A stretch of 64,000 nt of DNA from UBA4744 sp963717135 (GCA_963717135.1 CAVQVN010000009.1:1488001-1552000), one strand, 5' to 3'; counted from the first letter of the stretch, positions 43,501 through 51,830 are shown. The notes: generated by a model from the sequence alone, not told the origin. Program-made: numbers and translations.

Positions 43501-44091
43501 CTGAATGTCCCTGACTTCGGGATAACGCCGCGCGACGATGTCCACGTAGGCGGGCAGATACTCCGAAGCATCGGCCATCGTCTCGAAATACCACTGCACG
43601 TTGGGTTTGAGGATCCCCTCCAGGTTGTAACCGACACTCATGTTGAAAATCATCCCCGGCTTGTCGCCCGGGAACCCGAACTTGTGATGAAGCGCGTGGA
43701 TCAGCACCCAGGCGCGCAGGTACTCGTCGAACGACTCGTAGACCTTCAGCTCCTGGGACCACTCGACGTTGTATCCCTCGTCCTCTATATCGATGCACGG
43801 CTTGTTGACGTCCAGTTCGTCGAGAGTCTGCACCGTCTTCAGTTCAATGAAGCGGGCTCCGACCAACCAGGAGACGACGATGTTCTGCGCCATCTGGGTG
43901 TGGGGGCCGGCGGCCACGCCAAAGGGGGTTTCCAGCGTTTGGCCGTACTTCTCAATCCGGAAGCGATCGGTCACTTTGGGCACAAAGAACGCCGACCGGG
44001 GAATGCCGAACAGTGAGTCCTTCTGCTCGAGTTCATCGAAGACCCAGTCGGTCAACTGCTCCATGGAGATCGGGTGGAATCGATCGGACAT
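40531..44091 (-). CDS. ygfK: YgfK-family multidomain iron-sulfur flavoprotein
   Basis: A 1,186-residue protein matching YgfK (annotated as a putative selenate reductase subunit) in order: a dihydroorotate-dehydrogenase-like barrel over residues 1-450 (FRIEKYGQTLETPFGVAAGP, TLSTMHGCPPDEIEK); a GltD-like part with cysteine cluster (CIEAPCLDECPVDQKVPQYM, about 525), FAD site GAGPAGLSAAQAL (about 620) and NADPH site GVIGAGDTAMDAV; and C-terminal ferredoxin cysteines (CLDCHEICSLCVGVCP and CNECGNCTTACP, about 990-1060). In known clusters it acts with SsnA and XdhD in purine breakdown, probably as electron-transfer partner. Confidence 0.92.
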   Translation of the reverse strand: MSDRFHPISMEQLTDWVFDELEQKDSLFGIPRSAFFVPKVTDRFRIEKYGQTLETPFGVAAGPHTQMAQNIVVSWLVGARFIELKTVQTLDELDVNKPCIDIEDEGYNVEWSQELKVYESFDEYLRAWVLIHALHHKFGFPGDKPGMIFNMSVGYNLEGILKPNVQWYFETMADASEYLPAYVDIVARRYPEVRDIQIPALISDTITLSTMHGCPPDEIEKITHYLLEERKLHTSVKCNPTLLGADRVRKIINDDLAFGDIPVPDEAFGHDLKYVDAVPMFHNLRRIAADNDRKFGLKLSNTLEVDNWRTVFDRDEMMYMSGRALHPVTANLAARISEDFRGDLMLSFAGGADCFNVADLLAAGMKTVTVCSDLLKTGGYLRMLQYMENLDRAIESVGAVDMTDFVARTAISREGYDQFVPLLRWSSLTDSGLALGADECASLAESLSNAEGPVVERVAAWASSHGFDEGRTGELIDLVVKVLARLNLRHYAEQTRRDWRYEKESFRTDRSKTSRKLGLFDCIEAPCLDECPVDQKVPQYMNAVRNGDFLEAVKLTREDNPLPSILGQVCDHLCENTCIRTHLDQPLAIRHIKRFIMDHEQQPVMFRKKPGGGPKVAIIGAGPAGLSAAQALGYAGFTVTIFEAHPYAGGMVGGAIPAYRLPQAKIDQDMAILEELGVEIRYGQTAGVDFTLDDLRADGFETIFVAVGAQLAKRLNVEGEDSEGVMDALLFLRSVRENDPVAIGSRVGVIGAGDTAMDAVRSALRVGADEALLIYRRTIDQMPADPEEIHACKAEGVEIVELAAPHALHIEDGKLAGLICTKTEYRGDRDSSGRKIPHDVAGSEFEIPLDTLILAISQHSVLDFFGDEQPALTKRGYIEVDPFTFESSIPGLYAGGDVAADGPSSIVKAAADGKAVAAAIIAAHGETPDSNEEAPARVDLHEMVVRRSRREYRVPISFSPLDERLGFAETVLGFTAEEAMAEASRCLDCHEICSLCVGVCPNMALMTYEMEPFAAALPALTVDGATVVAGEKHAYRAAQTLQIAVLTDFCNECGNCTTACPTSGDPYRDKPRLYLDRGDFEAEKDNAFMVFADGSIEGRWRGETHRLSVNGAVEYSSPSFSARLDVGSFELLEATVGDGTVGGQALSLSPAADMFVLLSGLQSSMGHLPAMSGPGGTKVDHPGYEE

Positions 44092-44117
44092 TTCCTCGCT
44101 CCTCTTCGCTCAGGTCT

Positions 44118-45140
44118 TCATAGGCGGGCATGCAGGCGAGCAGCCTGCTCGGCGGCTTTGGCACGAACCTCGACGGCGTCGACCCGGGTGGGCCTGCCGT
44201 TGCTGAAGACCACCTCGCCGTCGACCTTCACCTCCAGGGGCCGGACGCCCGGCGTGAATGCCAGGTGCCACGGATCCATCGGGTCGTACGACCACGTGAC
44301 TTCATCGTTGCGGGCCTCCGGCATGATGTCCCAGCCGGTCTCCAACCACGACCAGGCTTTGTCCGGACCGCACGTGATATCGACGCTGCGCTGCATGACG
44401 TATGCCAGCCGGAAGGACTCGATCACGTTGGCCCCGATGCCGTCCGTTCCCAACGCCACCGGGTTCTTGAACCGGGCCGGATTGGCATACCCAACGGCGT
44501 TGTTCAGGTTCGAACGGGGGTTGTGAAGGATGGTCCCCCGCAGGGTGTGATCGGTGGGCAAGTGGACGCAGTGGCTCAGCAGCCAACTGTCTCGAGTCAT
44601 GCCGTCGAGCCGTTGTGGAGCGTCGATGTCACCGATTCCCTCGGCCACGTGAATGTGAACGCCCACCCCGAGTTCCTCGGCAAGGCCCGCTGCGGCTTCC
44701 AGCGACTCGTCGGTGCACGTGAAGGCCGCATGGATACCGACCAGCGCCTTGTTGCCTTCCCGGATGAAGCGTTCGTTCTCTTCGAGACCCCGGCGCGCCC
44801 CCTCGGCTCCGTGCCGATCGGTGATCCCGTAAGCGGGCAAGACCCGAACCCCCACTTCGGCGCAAGCCTCGGCAATGACACTGAGGCTTCCCTCGATGGC
44901 GTTGGGCGACTCGTGGTGATCGACAATGGCGGTGGTGCCCGATTCGAGCGCTTCGACGGCGCCCAGCATGGCCGACCACCTGATCATCTCCAGGTCGAGC
45001 GCCGTGTCCAGCCGCCACCAGATCTGCTCCAGGACCTCCTGGAAGTTGGTCGGGGTCTTCGGGGGCGGGGGCATGCCCCGGGCCAGCGCCGAGTAGAGGT
45101 GGTGGTGGGCGCATACGAGGCCCGGCGTCGTGGCGGACAT
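44118..45140 (-). CDS. ssnA: SsnA-type amidohydrolase, short N-terminus
   Basis: A 340-residue metal-dependent amidohydrolase. Metal ligands: CAHHHLYSALARGM at residues 10-23, VGIHAAF, a His in IHVAEGIGD, and the Asp in GTDGIGANV. E. coli SsnA is about 440 residues; here the N-terminal beta-sandwich strands before the barrel are missing, yet the ATG has an excellent GGGGAGG site and a repeat lies just upstream, so this is the authentic start. The C-terminal beta-sandwich remains (PLEVKVDGEVVFSNGRPTRV). Probable task: hydrolytic ring opening or deamination in purine catabolism. Confidence 0.88.
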   Translation of the reverse strand: MSATTPGLVCAHHHLYSALARGMPPPPKTPTNFQEVLEQIWWRLDTALDLEMIRWSAMLGAVEALESGTTAIVDHHESPNAIEGSLSVIAEACAEVGVRVLPAYGITDRHGAEGARRGLEENERFIREGNKALVGIHAAFTCTDESLEAAAGLAEELGVGVHIHVAEGIGDIDAPQRLDGMTRDSWLLSHCVHLPTDHTLRGTILHNPRSNLNNAVGYANPARFKNPVALGTDGIGANVIESFRLAYVMQRSVDITCGPDKAWSWLETGWDIMPEARNDEVTWSYDPMDPWHLAFTPGVRPLEVKVDGEVVFSNGRPTRVDAVEVRAKAAEQAARLHARL

Positions 45141-45198
45141 GATTCCTCCCCGCTTGGTCCTTGCTTGTTACTCAACCTACCCCAAGGTCTCAATCCCC

Positions 45199-45252
45199 GT
45201 TTTAGCGTCGATCTTCCACCACATGGGGGGCAAGTTTGACGCCAAAACCGTC
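45199..45252. repeat. GCGTCAAT inverted repeat, copy 3 (diverged)
   Basis: GTTTTAGCGTCGATCTT faces AAGTTTGACGCCAAAAC across a 16-base loop (four mismatches). It lies 59 bp upstream of ssnA and touches the end of the dehydrogenase gene, so it can act in the mRNA between the two cistrons. It aligns with 17516-17566 and 20108-20161. Confidence 0.65.
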
Positions 45253-47818
45253 ATTTCATTCCCATGGGTAGGCGATTGCGCCATTGGCCGTCCACCTCGT
45301 GGAAGGCGGCGGCAACGGCCCCGGCGGTGGGAACCAGGCCGATCTCCCCCACCCCCTTGACTCCATACGGCGCTCCGGGTTGCGGCGCCTCCACCAACTG
45401 CACCTCAATCTCGGGGATGTCTTTGGCCCGGAGGATTCCCAAACTTCGCAACGTCATGTTGGTCGGCATTCCGGTTTCGTCGGTGGGGAATTCTTCGGAA
45501 AGTGCATACCCGAGCCCCATGTGAACTGCTCCTTGCACCTGGCCCTCGCACAAGGTTGGGTTGACGACCCGGCCCACGTCGTGGACCGCCACCACCTTCT
45601 CGATGTGGCCGGTGTCGGGGTCGGCAATCACCAGTTGGGCGGCATACCCGAAGGTCGAGTGGATGATCGGGTTCTCGACCCTTTCCTCGAGGGAGTTGGT
45701 CCAGTCGACCCGATATTCGCCGTAGTAGTCGACTCCCGGCCGGCACTTATTCTCCAGGGCGACCCGGCAGGCCGCCTGGACCCCCCCGGCGCCCATCAGG
45801 GTGCCGCGTGACCCGGTCGTCTGGCCGGCACCCAGTTCGCGGGTAGTGTCGACTACAACGCGAACCCGGTCGGGGTCGACACCCAATTCCTCCACGGCCA
45901 CCTGCAACGCCACCGTGTGGATCCCCTGGCCCATTTCCGTCCAGCAGTGTCGGACCTCGACGGTGCCGTCTTCCTCGAATCTCACCACCGCCCCGGAGAT
46001 CTCGAGAAAGCCGTTCCCGAGACCGGAGTTCTTGATTCCCATCCCCAAACCGACGGCCTTCCCGGCTATTCGGGCCTCGTCATATGACTCCTTGATGGCG
46101 TCCAGGCACAGACGGGCTCCCCGGCTGCCGTCGTCCATGATCTGACCTGGACCCCACACATCACCCGGACCCACCACGTTGCGGGATCTCATCTCCCAAC
46201 TGTCGATCCCCACCTGTTCGGCCAGACGTTCGAGCAGGCCCTCGGTTGCGAACTGTGCCTGGTTGGCTCCGAACCCGCGGAACGCCCCACAGACCGGATT
46301 GTTGGTCCGGACCGCGACGGCCTCAACGTCGATATTCGGGAACACATAAGGACCGCTGGCATGGCCGGCGGCCCGTTCCAGCACCTTCATGCCGACCGAG
46401 CCATAGGGGCCGCTGTCGCCGACCATGCGGGCTCGCAAGGCCGTTAGCCGTCCGTCGGCGTCGCAACCGGCAATTGCCTCTATTCGAATGGGATGTCGCT
46501 TGGCGTGGATCAACAACGATTGCTCACGGGTCAAGGTGCACTTGACGGGCTTCTTCAACAGAAAGGAGGCGAGAGCCGTCTGTGCCTGATTGGACATGTC
46601 CTCCTTGCCGCCAAAAGCGCCGCCGTTCGACACCAATTCGACAACGACATCGTTAGTTGAGATACCCAACACCGCGGCAATCTGATTCCGGTCGTCCCAC
46701 ACTCCTTGACTACCCGAATACACCAGAAGGGGCCCATCATCCTGAGGTACGACCAGCGTCGATTCCGGCTCGAGAAAGGCGTGTTCCACCCGCTGCGTAT
46801 AGAAGGTCTCCTCGACGACATGAGCCGACGCAGCCAGGGCGGTATCAACGTCACCACGGGCATAGACGGACCGCGACAGCACGTTGCCGTCCAGACCCCA
46901 CACCGCGTCTTCGTCCGAAGCCAGCGCCGAATCGGGATCCGCAAAGGGTGGATGGACGGTGTACTCGACCTCGATCTGATCGGCCGCCGCCCGGGCCTGC
47001 CGGACGGTGCCGGCCACCACTACAGCCAGAACATCGCCCAGGTAGGAGGTACGGCCTCCTTCCGGAATGAACACCGGCCAGTCCGTGTGGATGATCCCCA
47101 CCTTGAGGTCACCCGGCACATCGGCAGCCGTGTAAACGGCTTCGACTCCCTCCATGACCAGCGCCGGAGCCGTATTGATCCGAACCACGTCGGCCCGGGC
47201 ATGATCGGCCAGCCGAAGAGCCGCGTGGAGCATCCCCTCGACCCGCATGTCATCGACATATCCCCGATCGCCGAGCGCCAGGTCGAGCGCTTCGTACTTG
47301 GTGCCTCCCGATCCCAGGCCGCCCAACGTTTCGAGGTGGGGAATTGTGTCGTCGCGCAACATCTCGATCGCCTCGAAAATCTTCGTGTACCCCGTGCACC
47401 GGCAGAGGTGGGCCCCGAGCCGTCCGGCCGCCGTCTCCCGGGTCAGGTCGCTCCCTTTCTGATCGAGCAACGCCTTGGTACGCACCAGAATGCCGGGCGT
47501 GCAGAATCCGCATTGCAGGGCTCCGGCGGCGGCGAAAGCTCTCGACAATCGGTCGCGATCTTCCTGATCGAAACCTTCCAAAGTGGTCACCGTCTTGCCG
47601 TCGGCCTTCTCTAGGGTCACCAGGCAGCTCTGGATCGCCTTGCCATCGAGAAGCACCGTGCATGCCCCGCACTGCCCGGAGGGAGAACATCCATCTTTTG
47701 GTGAGGTGATACCGAGTTCCTCGCGAAGCGCCGCGAGCAGGTGGGGGTGATCGGCCGATACCGAAACCAACCGACCGTTCACAGTAAACGAGCTGATTCC
47801 CGGCGTCGCAAGCGTCAT
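45251..47818 (-). CDS. xdhD: XdhD-like molybdenum hydroxylase (fused 2Fe-2S and molybdopterin domains)
   Basis: About 855 residues from ATG 47818 (GAAGGG upstream). Residues 1-155 carry two 2Fe-2S clusters (CSPSGQCGACTVL; CGFCTPG ... CRCTGY). The rest is the molybdopterin subunit: GSQGVWDDRNQIA, GGAFGGKED, CGAFRGFGANQAQF and the active-site Glu in GVKGVGEIGLVPTA. There is no FAD domain, as in E. coli XdhD and the selenium-dependent xanthine dehydrogenases. It should hydroxylate (hypo)xanthine or another purine. First gene of xdhD-ssnA-ygfK; YgfK may supply the missing flavin. Confidence 0.9.
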   Translation of the reverse strand: MTLATPGISSFTVNGRLVSVSADHPHLLAALREELGITSPKDGCSPSGQCGACTVLLDGKAIQSCLVTLEKADGKTVTTLEGFDQEDRDRLSRAFAAAGALQCGFCTPGILVRTKALLDQKGSDLTRETAAGRLGAHLCRCTGYTKIFEAIEMLRDDTIPHLETLGGLGSGGTKYEALDLALGDRGYVDDMRVEGMLHAALRLADHARADVVRINTAPALVMEGVEAVYTAADVPGDLKVGIIHTDWPVFIPEGGRTSYLGDVLAVVVAGTVRQARAAADQIEVEYTVHPPFADPDSALASDEDAVWGLDGNVLSRSVYARGDVDTALAASAHVVEETFYTQRVEHAFLEPESTLVVPQDDGPLLVYSGSQGVWDDRNQIAAVLGISTNDVVVELVSNGGAFGGKEDMSNQAQTALASFLLKKPVKCTLTREQSLLIHAKRHPIRIEAIAGCDADGRLTALRARMVGDSGPYGSVGMKVLERAAGHASGPYVFPNIDVEAVAVRTNNPVCGAFRGFGANQAQFATEGLLERLAEQVGIDSWEMRSRNVVGPGDVWGPGQIMDDGSRGARLCLDAIKESYDEARIAGKAVGLGMGIKNSGLGNGFLEISGAVVRFEEDGTVEVRHCWTEMGQGIHTVALQVAVEELGVDPDRVRVVVDTTRELGAGQTTGSRGTLMGAGGVQAACRVALENKCRPGVDYYGEYRVDWTNSLEERVENPIIHSTFGYAAQLVIADPDTGHIEKVVAVHDVGRVVNPTLCEGQVQGAVHMGLGYALSEEFPTDETGMPTNMTLRSLGILRAKDIPEIEVQLVEAPQPGAPYGVKGVGEIGLVPTAGAVAAAFHEVDGQWRNRLPMGMK

Positions 47819-47985
47819 GTCACACCCTTCACCAAGCCGGCTTCGAGCAACCGTAGAGCCCTCATCCGGTTCTGTCATCTTCACAGCTAGGTTAACAATC
47901 TGTCAAGGCGTCAAGGCCGGCCGCGCCGGAACCGGCGCTGCTCCCACGACATTAGAGTCTGGACAACCGACCGAGGAGCGAAGGG

Positions 47986-48225
47986 GTGTCCTGTAGAGCG
48001 GAGTTCATGATCGAACCCTTTGAGGAAGGCGCACCCGGACCCCACGTAATGGCCGCGATCGACGCAGTACGCGACCGGGGACTCGAACCAGAAATGGGCC
48101 CATTTGGCACATCGGTCAAGGGTGATCCGGCTACGGTGATCTCGGCGCTGCAGGCCATGCTGGCGACCGCCTACCGCGAAGGGGCCACTCGCGTGTCCCT
48201 GCAACTCGAGCGTGACGACGCATGA
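47986..48225 (+). CDS. Small thiamine-binding/YkoF-like (DUF77) protein
   Basis: A 79-residue protein with the MTH1187/YkoF-like alternating pattern: CRAEFMIEPFEEGAPGPHVMAA, LEPEMGPFGTSVKGDPATVISAL, GATRVSLQLERDD. Such proteins bind thiamine or related pyrimidines. It starts at GTG 47986 behind AGGAG and overlaps the following regulator gene as ATGA. It is divergent from xdhD and precedes a BMP-type ABC importer. Role inferred: ligand-binding partner of the adjacent regulator. Confidence 0.7.
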   Translation: MSCRAEFMIEPFEEGAPGPHVMAAIDAVRDRGLEPEMGPFGTSVKGDPATVISALQAMLATAYREGATRVSLQLERDDA

Positions 48226-48590
48226 CCCTGGTAACCCAGCACCCCGTATTCGCCGCCATCCAACCGCTGCTCACCCTGGTCGGAGGTGAAGTCCTCGCGC
48301 CGGCCGACCTCCAACCGGGTGACGTGACCGTCACGTGGGACGGTGAAGTGATCGGTGGCATTCGCTTGGAATCGCTTTCCAACGCGCTCGACCGGATGGT
48401 GAACCACATCGAGCAGGAGTTGGGGGGAAAGATCGCGGACCTGTCCCGCAAGGACAAACAGGCTGCGGTCCGAATGCTCGATGAGCGAGGAGCCTTCCAG
48501 TTGAGGAAAGCCATCGAGGACGTAGCGGCCATGATGGGGGTCAGTCGCATCACCATATACAACTATCTGAACGCGATCAGAACCGACTGA
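48222..48590 (+). CDS. HTH regulator of the YheO/DauR type (HTH_22), short
   Basis: A 122-residue DNA-binding protein. The last 50 residues (LSRKDKQAAVRMLDERGAFQ, LRKAIEDVAAMMGVSRITIY, NYLNA) closely resemble the C-terminal helix-turn-helix of YheO/DauR regulators, which normally follow an N-terminal PAS-like domain of about 120 residues. Here that domain is reduced to about 65 residues. It is translationally coupled to the DUF77 gene and stands directly before the ABC importer, so it likely regulates the importer or the divergent xdhD operon. Confidence 0.78.
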   Translation: MTLVTQHPVFAAIQPLLTLVGGEVLAPADLQPGDVTVTWDGEVIGGIRLESLSNALDRMVNHIEQELGGKIADLSRKDKQAAVRMLDERGAFQLRKAIEDVAAMMGVSRITIYNYLNAIRTD

Positions 48591-48681
48591 GAACGGGCGG
48601 GCGCAACAAGTTGACATTTTGTTATCCAGCGACGACGCTACCGACGTATCGTCGGTTCCGGGCGAGAGGAGACGCATCAGC

Positions 48682-49854
48682 GTGACGAGCGCAGTCGGCA
48701 AGCGTCGGACGCAGTCGAAATACCTCGCCTTTCTCATCCCAGTTGGGGCGGTCGTCGCTGCTCTCCTCATCGGGGCCATCATGCTCATCGCCCTCGGTGC
48801 TAATCCTTTGGAAGGCTTCCGAGAACTGCTCAATGGGGCTTTCGGAAGCAAAGATGCCTTGATTTCGACGGCGTTGAAAGCCACCCCGCTGCTGTTCGTC
48901 GGCGTCGGGATCACCATTGCTTTCCGCGCCAATGTCATAAACATCGGCGGCGAGGGGCAGATGGTGGCCGGCGGCTTACTGGCCACCATTGTCGCCTTGG
49001 GTCTGCCCGACCTTTCGGCCTGGATCATGCTGCCGGCAGTCCTCATCGCCGGCCTCATCGGTGGCGCTATGTGGGGCGCAGTACCGGGCGCATTGAAGGC
49101 CTATTTCGGCGTCAACGAGATCCTCAGCACGATCATGCTCAACGTCGTCGCAGTGCAGTTGATGAACTACCTTCTCCGTGGCCCGCTGATCGACCCGGGA
49201 GAGATCGAGCGTGGTACTCGAATCCCTCAGACTGAACGCCTCCAGGAGGGAGCCGACCTGCCGCTCCTCTTTGGTGATGGCCGATTCCACATCGGTCCCC
49301 TGATCGCAGTGCTCGTTGCCATCGCCGCCTATATCCTGCTGTGGCGCACCCCGCTGGGATACCGACTTCGCGCCGTCGGTCTCAATCCGGACGCATCGAA
49401 GTACGCCGGCATCCCGGTTAAACGAACGATCATGCTGGCTTTGACGCTGAGTGGGGCCATGGCCGGATTGGCCGGGGCCGTACTGGTGTTTGGAAGCGAG
49501 AGCCACCGGATGGTCACCGACGGCTCCACCGCCGGGTTCACCGGCAGTGCCGGCTTCAACGGCATCGTTGCGGCCTTATTCGGCGGGCTCCACCCGATTT
49601 GGACCATCCCGGCTTCTTTCCTTTTTGGAGGCCTGCTGGTCGGAGGCCTCGCTCTCCAGCGAGCCGTGCAGGTGCCTTCGGCTTTGATCCTCGCTCTCAA
49701 CGGCCTGGTAGTGGTCTTCGTGGTGGCGACGGATCGCTACCGCAAACGCATGCTGGCGAGAGACGTCCGCGTCGATGTGCCCGAACCGCTGGCCACCCCA
49801 TCAGAAACGCCGCCCCATGATCCGCCTGTGCCCGATGCCGAGGACACCTCGTGA
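48682..49854 (+). CDS. ABC permease 1, BMP-type (nucleoside/purine importer family)
   Basis: A 390-residue inner-membrane permease with about ten helices and the family block RANVINIGGEGQMVAGGLLA, then GVNEILSTIMLNVVAVQLMNYLLRGP and GYRLRAVGLNPDASKYAGI. I use GTG 48682 (AGAGGAGA upstream); a TTG at 48619 is also open. A Pro/Asp-rich tail ends the protein. It pairs with the next permease through a 4-bp GTGA overlap. BMP-family systems characterised so far mostly import nucleosides or purines. Confidence 0.9.
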   Translation: MTSAVGKRRTQSKYLAFLIPVGAVVAALLIGAIMLIALGANPLEGFRELLNGAFGSKDALISTALKATPLLFVGVGITIAFRANVINIGGEGQMVAGGLLATIVALGLPDLSAWIMLPAVLIAGLIGGAMWGAVPGALKAYFGVNEILSTIMLNVVAVQLMNYLLRGPLIDPGEIERGTRIPQTERLQEGADLPLLFGDGRFHIGPLIAVLVAIAAYILLWRTPLGYRLRAVGLNPDASKYAGIPVKRTIMLALTLSGAMAGLAGAVLVFGSESHRMVTDGSTAGFTGSAGFNGIVAALFGGLHPIWTIPASFLFGGLLVGGLALQRAVQVPSALILALNGLVVVFVVATDRYRKRMLARDVRVDVPEPLATPSETPPHDPPVPDAEDTS

Positions 49855-50783
49855 GCGACTTCTTCACCACCGCCGTCCTGGTGGCCACTGCCGCTTCCGG
49901 CATCCGCCTGGCTGTTCCGTTGCTGTTCGCCTCGCTCGGTGAAACGTTTGGGCAGCGAAGTGGTGTATTGAACCTCGGTGTCGATGGGATCATGCTGCTC
50001 GGAGCGTTTGGTGGTTATTACGCCGTGCTGCAAACGGGCAGCGTCTGGCTGGGACTGCTGATCGGAATCGTTGTCGGTTTGCTGCTCGGCGTCATCTCAG
50101 CGGTGATATCAGTGACCCTGAAAGCCGAGCAAGGGATCAGCGGTATCGGTATCTACCTGTTCGGCCTCGGATTGAGCGACCTGCTGTTCCAAAAGCTGGT
50201 TGGGACCCCGCTGCCTATCACGAAGTTCCCCAAACTCGACATCCCGGTCCTGAGCGATATCCCGGTGATCGGTGAAATGCTGTTTCAACACAGCATCGTC
50301 GTGTACCTGGCCTTCCTGGCCGTGCCGGTCAGCATGTACATCATCAACAAGACGACTTTCGGGATGAACATCCGGGCGGTGGGCGAGAACCCGGAAGCCG
50401 CCGATAGCCTGGGGGTTAGCGTCAACCGGGTCCGCTACGCCACCGTCATCATCGGCGGCACTTTGGCCGGTGTGGCCGGCGCCGCGCTGGCTATTGATCT
50501 CGGCATCTTCCAGCAGAACCTCACCAACGCTCAAGGGTTCATCGCCATTGCCCTGGTCTACTTCGGGGCTTGGCGACCGGTCGGCGTGATGCTGGGATCG
50601 CTGTTGTACGGATTCGTCAATGCCATCGTGCTGCAACTCAAGACCCTGGCGATCATCCCGCCCGACTTGTCGAACTTCGCGGCCATGGCTCCGGCCATAA
50701 TCACGATTCTGGCTTTGGTCATTGTCGCCCGACGCTTCAAGGCGCCGGCGGCGCTCACCAAGCCTTACTCAAGAGGAGAATGA
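49851..50783 (+). CDS. ABC permease 2, BMP-type
   Basis: A 310-residue permease; GTG start overlapping the first permease stop. Family signature RSGVLNLGVDGIMLLGAFGG, AVGENPEAADSLGVSVNRVRY and NAQGFIAIALVYFGAWRPVGVM are present. Heterodimer partner of the 48682 product. Confidence 0.92.
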   Translation: MSDFFTTAVLVATAASGIRLAVPLLFASLGETFGQRSGVLNLGVDGIMLLGAFGGYYAVLQTGSVWLGLLIGIVVGLLLGVISAVISVTLKAEQGISGIGIYLFGLGLSDLLFQKLVGTPLPITKFPKLDIPVLSDIPVIGEMLFQHSIVVYLAFLAVPVSMYIINKTTFGMNIRAVGENPEAADSLGVSVNRVRYATVIIGGTLAGVAGAALAIDLGIFQQNLTNAQGFIAIALVYFGAWRPVGVMLGSLLYGFVNAIVLQLKTLAIIPPDLSNFAAMAPAIITILALVIVARRFKAPAALTKPYSRGE

Positions 50784-50787
50784 CCAA

Positions 50788-50805
50788 ATGAAGGAGGAAC
50801 ATTGA
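50788..50805 (+). promoter_or_regulatory. Five-codon leader frame overlapping the binding-protein start
   Basis: ATG AAG GAG GAA CAT TGA encodes MKEEH; its stop overlaps the TTG start of the BMP lipoprotein. The GAAGGAGG inside it is that gene's Shine-Dalgarno sequence. If translated it would couple expression of the lipoprotein to the permeases, but it may be only a by-product of the ribosome-binding site. Confidence 0.35.
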
Positions 50806-51830
50806 AAAAGCGCACTATGACCTGGTTGATCGTTGTCCTGGCATTCACGCTTGTGGCAGCCGCCTGCGGCGATGACACGGGTGACACAACCACTACGGCC
50901 GGCGGCGGAGAAACAACCACGACCGCGGCAGCCGCCGAGGCGTTCAGGATCGCCATCGTGGCGCCTTCGGCGTCGAACGACCTGGCTTTCACCCAGTCGA
51001 TCGTCGATGCAGTCAACATCATCAAGGCCGAGATGGGCAATGTGGAAGTACAAGTAACCGACGGCACGTTCGTGGTCGAAGATGCGGCAGGCGCCATCCG
51101 CGCCTACGCAGACGACGGGGTCGACCTGGTAATCGCCCATGGATCCCAGTACGGCGGTTCATTGCAGGAGATCGCCCCCGACTTCCCGAACACCTCGTTT
51201 GCCTGGGGAACCGCGGCGGACACCTTCGGTTTGGCCAACGTCTTCGCCTATGAGGCAGCCTCTGATCAGGGCGGATATGTAATGGGAGTCATGGGAGCCG
51301 CGCTCAGCGAAACCAACACCATCGGCATCGTTGGGCCGGTCGAAGTGGGTGACGCCAAGCTGTACGTAGACGGGTACAAGGCCGGCGTGCTGGCCCAGAA
51401 CCCTGATGCCGAAGTGCTGGTCAACTACACCGACTCCTTTAGCGATGTGGCACTGGCCTCTGAGGCAGCTCAGGCCTTCGCCGCCAACGGGGCGGACGTG
51501 ATGTCCGGCACGGCTCAGATGGTTGTGGGTGCGGTAACGGTTGCCAACGATCAGGGCATCCTCTGGTTTGGTACCCAGGCCAACCAGAAGAGCCTGGCGC
51601 CCAGCATCGTCGTAGCCTCCCAGGTATATCACTGGGAAGTCGTGTTACGCGACATCATTGCCAAGATCCAAGCGGGCACGCTCGGCGGTGAGGAGTACAA
51701 GATTGATCTCGCCAACGGTGGCGAGGTCATCGAATACAACGAAGCCTACGACTTGCCGGCCGATGTCAAGACCCTGGCCGAGGAAACCATCGCCGGGATC
51801 ATCGATGGGTCGATTTCGACCGGCGGCTAG
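50802..51830 (+). CDS. BMP-family (PnrA-like) substrate-binding lipoprotein
   Basis: A 342-residue receptor of the BMP/PnrA family. It starts at TTG 50802 with AAGGAGG four bases upstream. Lipobox LVAAACGD, then a Thr/Gly-rich linker, then the periplasmic-type fold: IAIVAPSASNDLAFTQSIVDA, VDLVIAHGSQYGGSLQEIAPDFPNT, FAYEAASDQGGYVMGVMGA, ADVMSGTAQMVVGAVTVA. PnrA proteins bind purine nucleosides; together with the purine cluster, a purine or nucleoside ligand is the best inference. Confidence 0.92.
   Translation: MKKRTMTWLIVVLAFTLVAAACGDDTGDTTTTAGGGETTTTAAAAEAFRIAIVAPSASNDLAFTQSIVDAVNIIKAEMGNVEVQVTDGTFVVEDAAGAIRAYADDGVDLVIAHGSQYGGSLQEIAPDFPNTSFAWGTAADTFGLANVFAYEAASDQGGYVMGVMGAALSETNTIGIVGPVEVGDAKLYVDGYKAGVLAQNPDAEVLVNYTDSFSDVALASEAAQAFAANGADVMSGTAQMVVGAVTVANDQGILWFGTQANQKSLAPSIVVASQVYHWEVVLRDIIAKIQAGTLGGEEYKIDLANGGEVIEYNEAYDLPADVKTLAEETIAGIIDGSISTGG

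Noticed and set aside
48612..48650. TTGACA upstream of the BMP importer as a promoter
   Set aside because: No convincing -10 element at 16-18 bp spacing; too weak to list.
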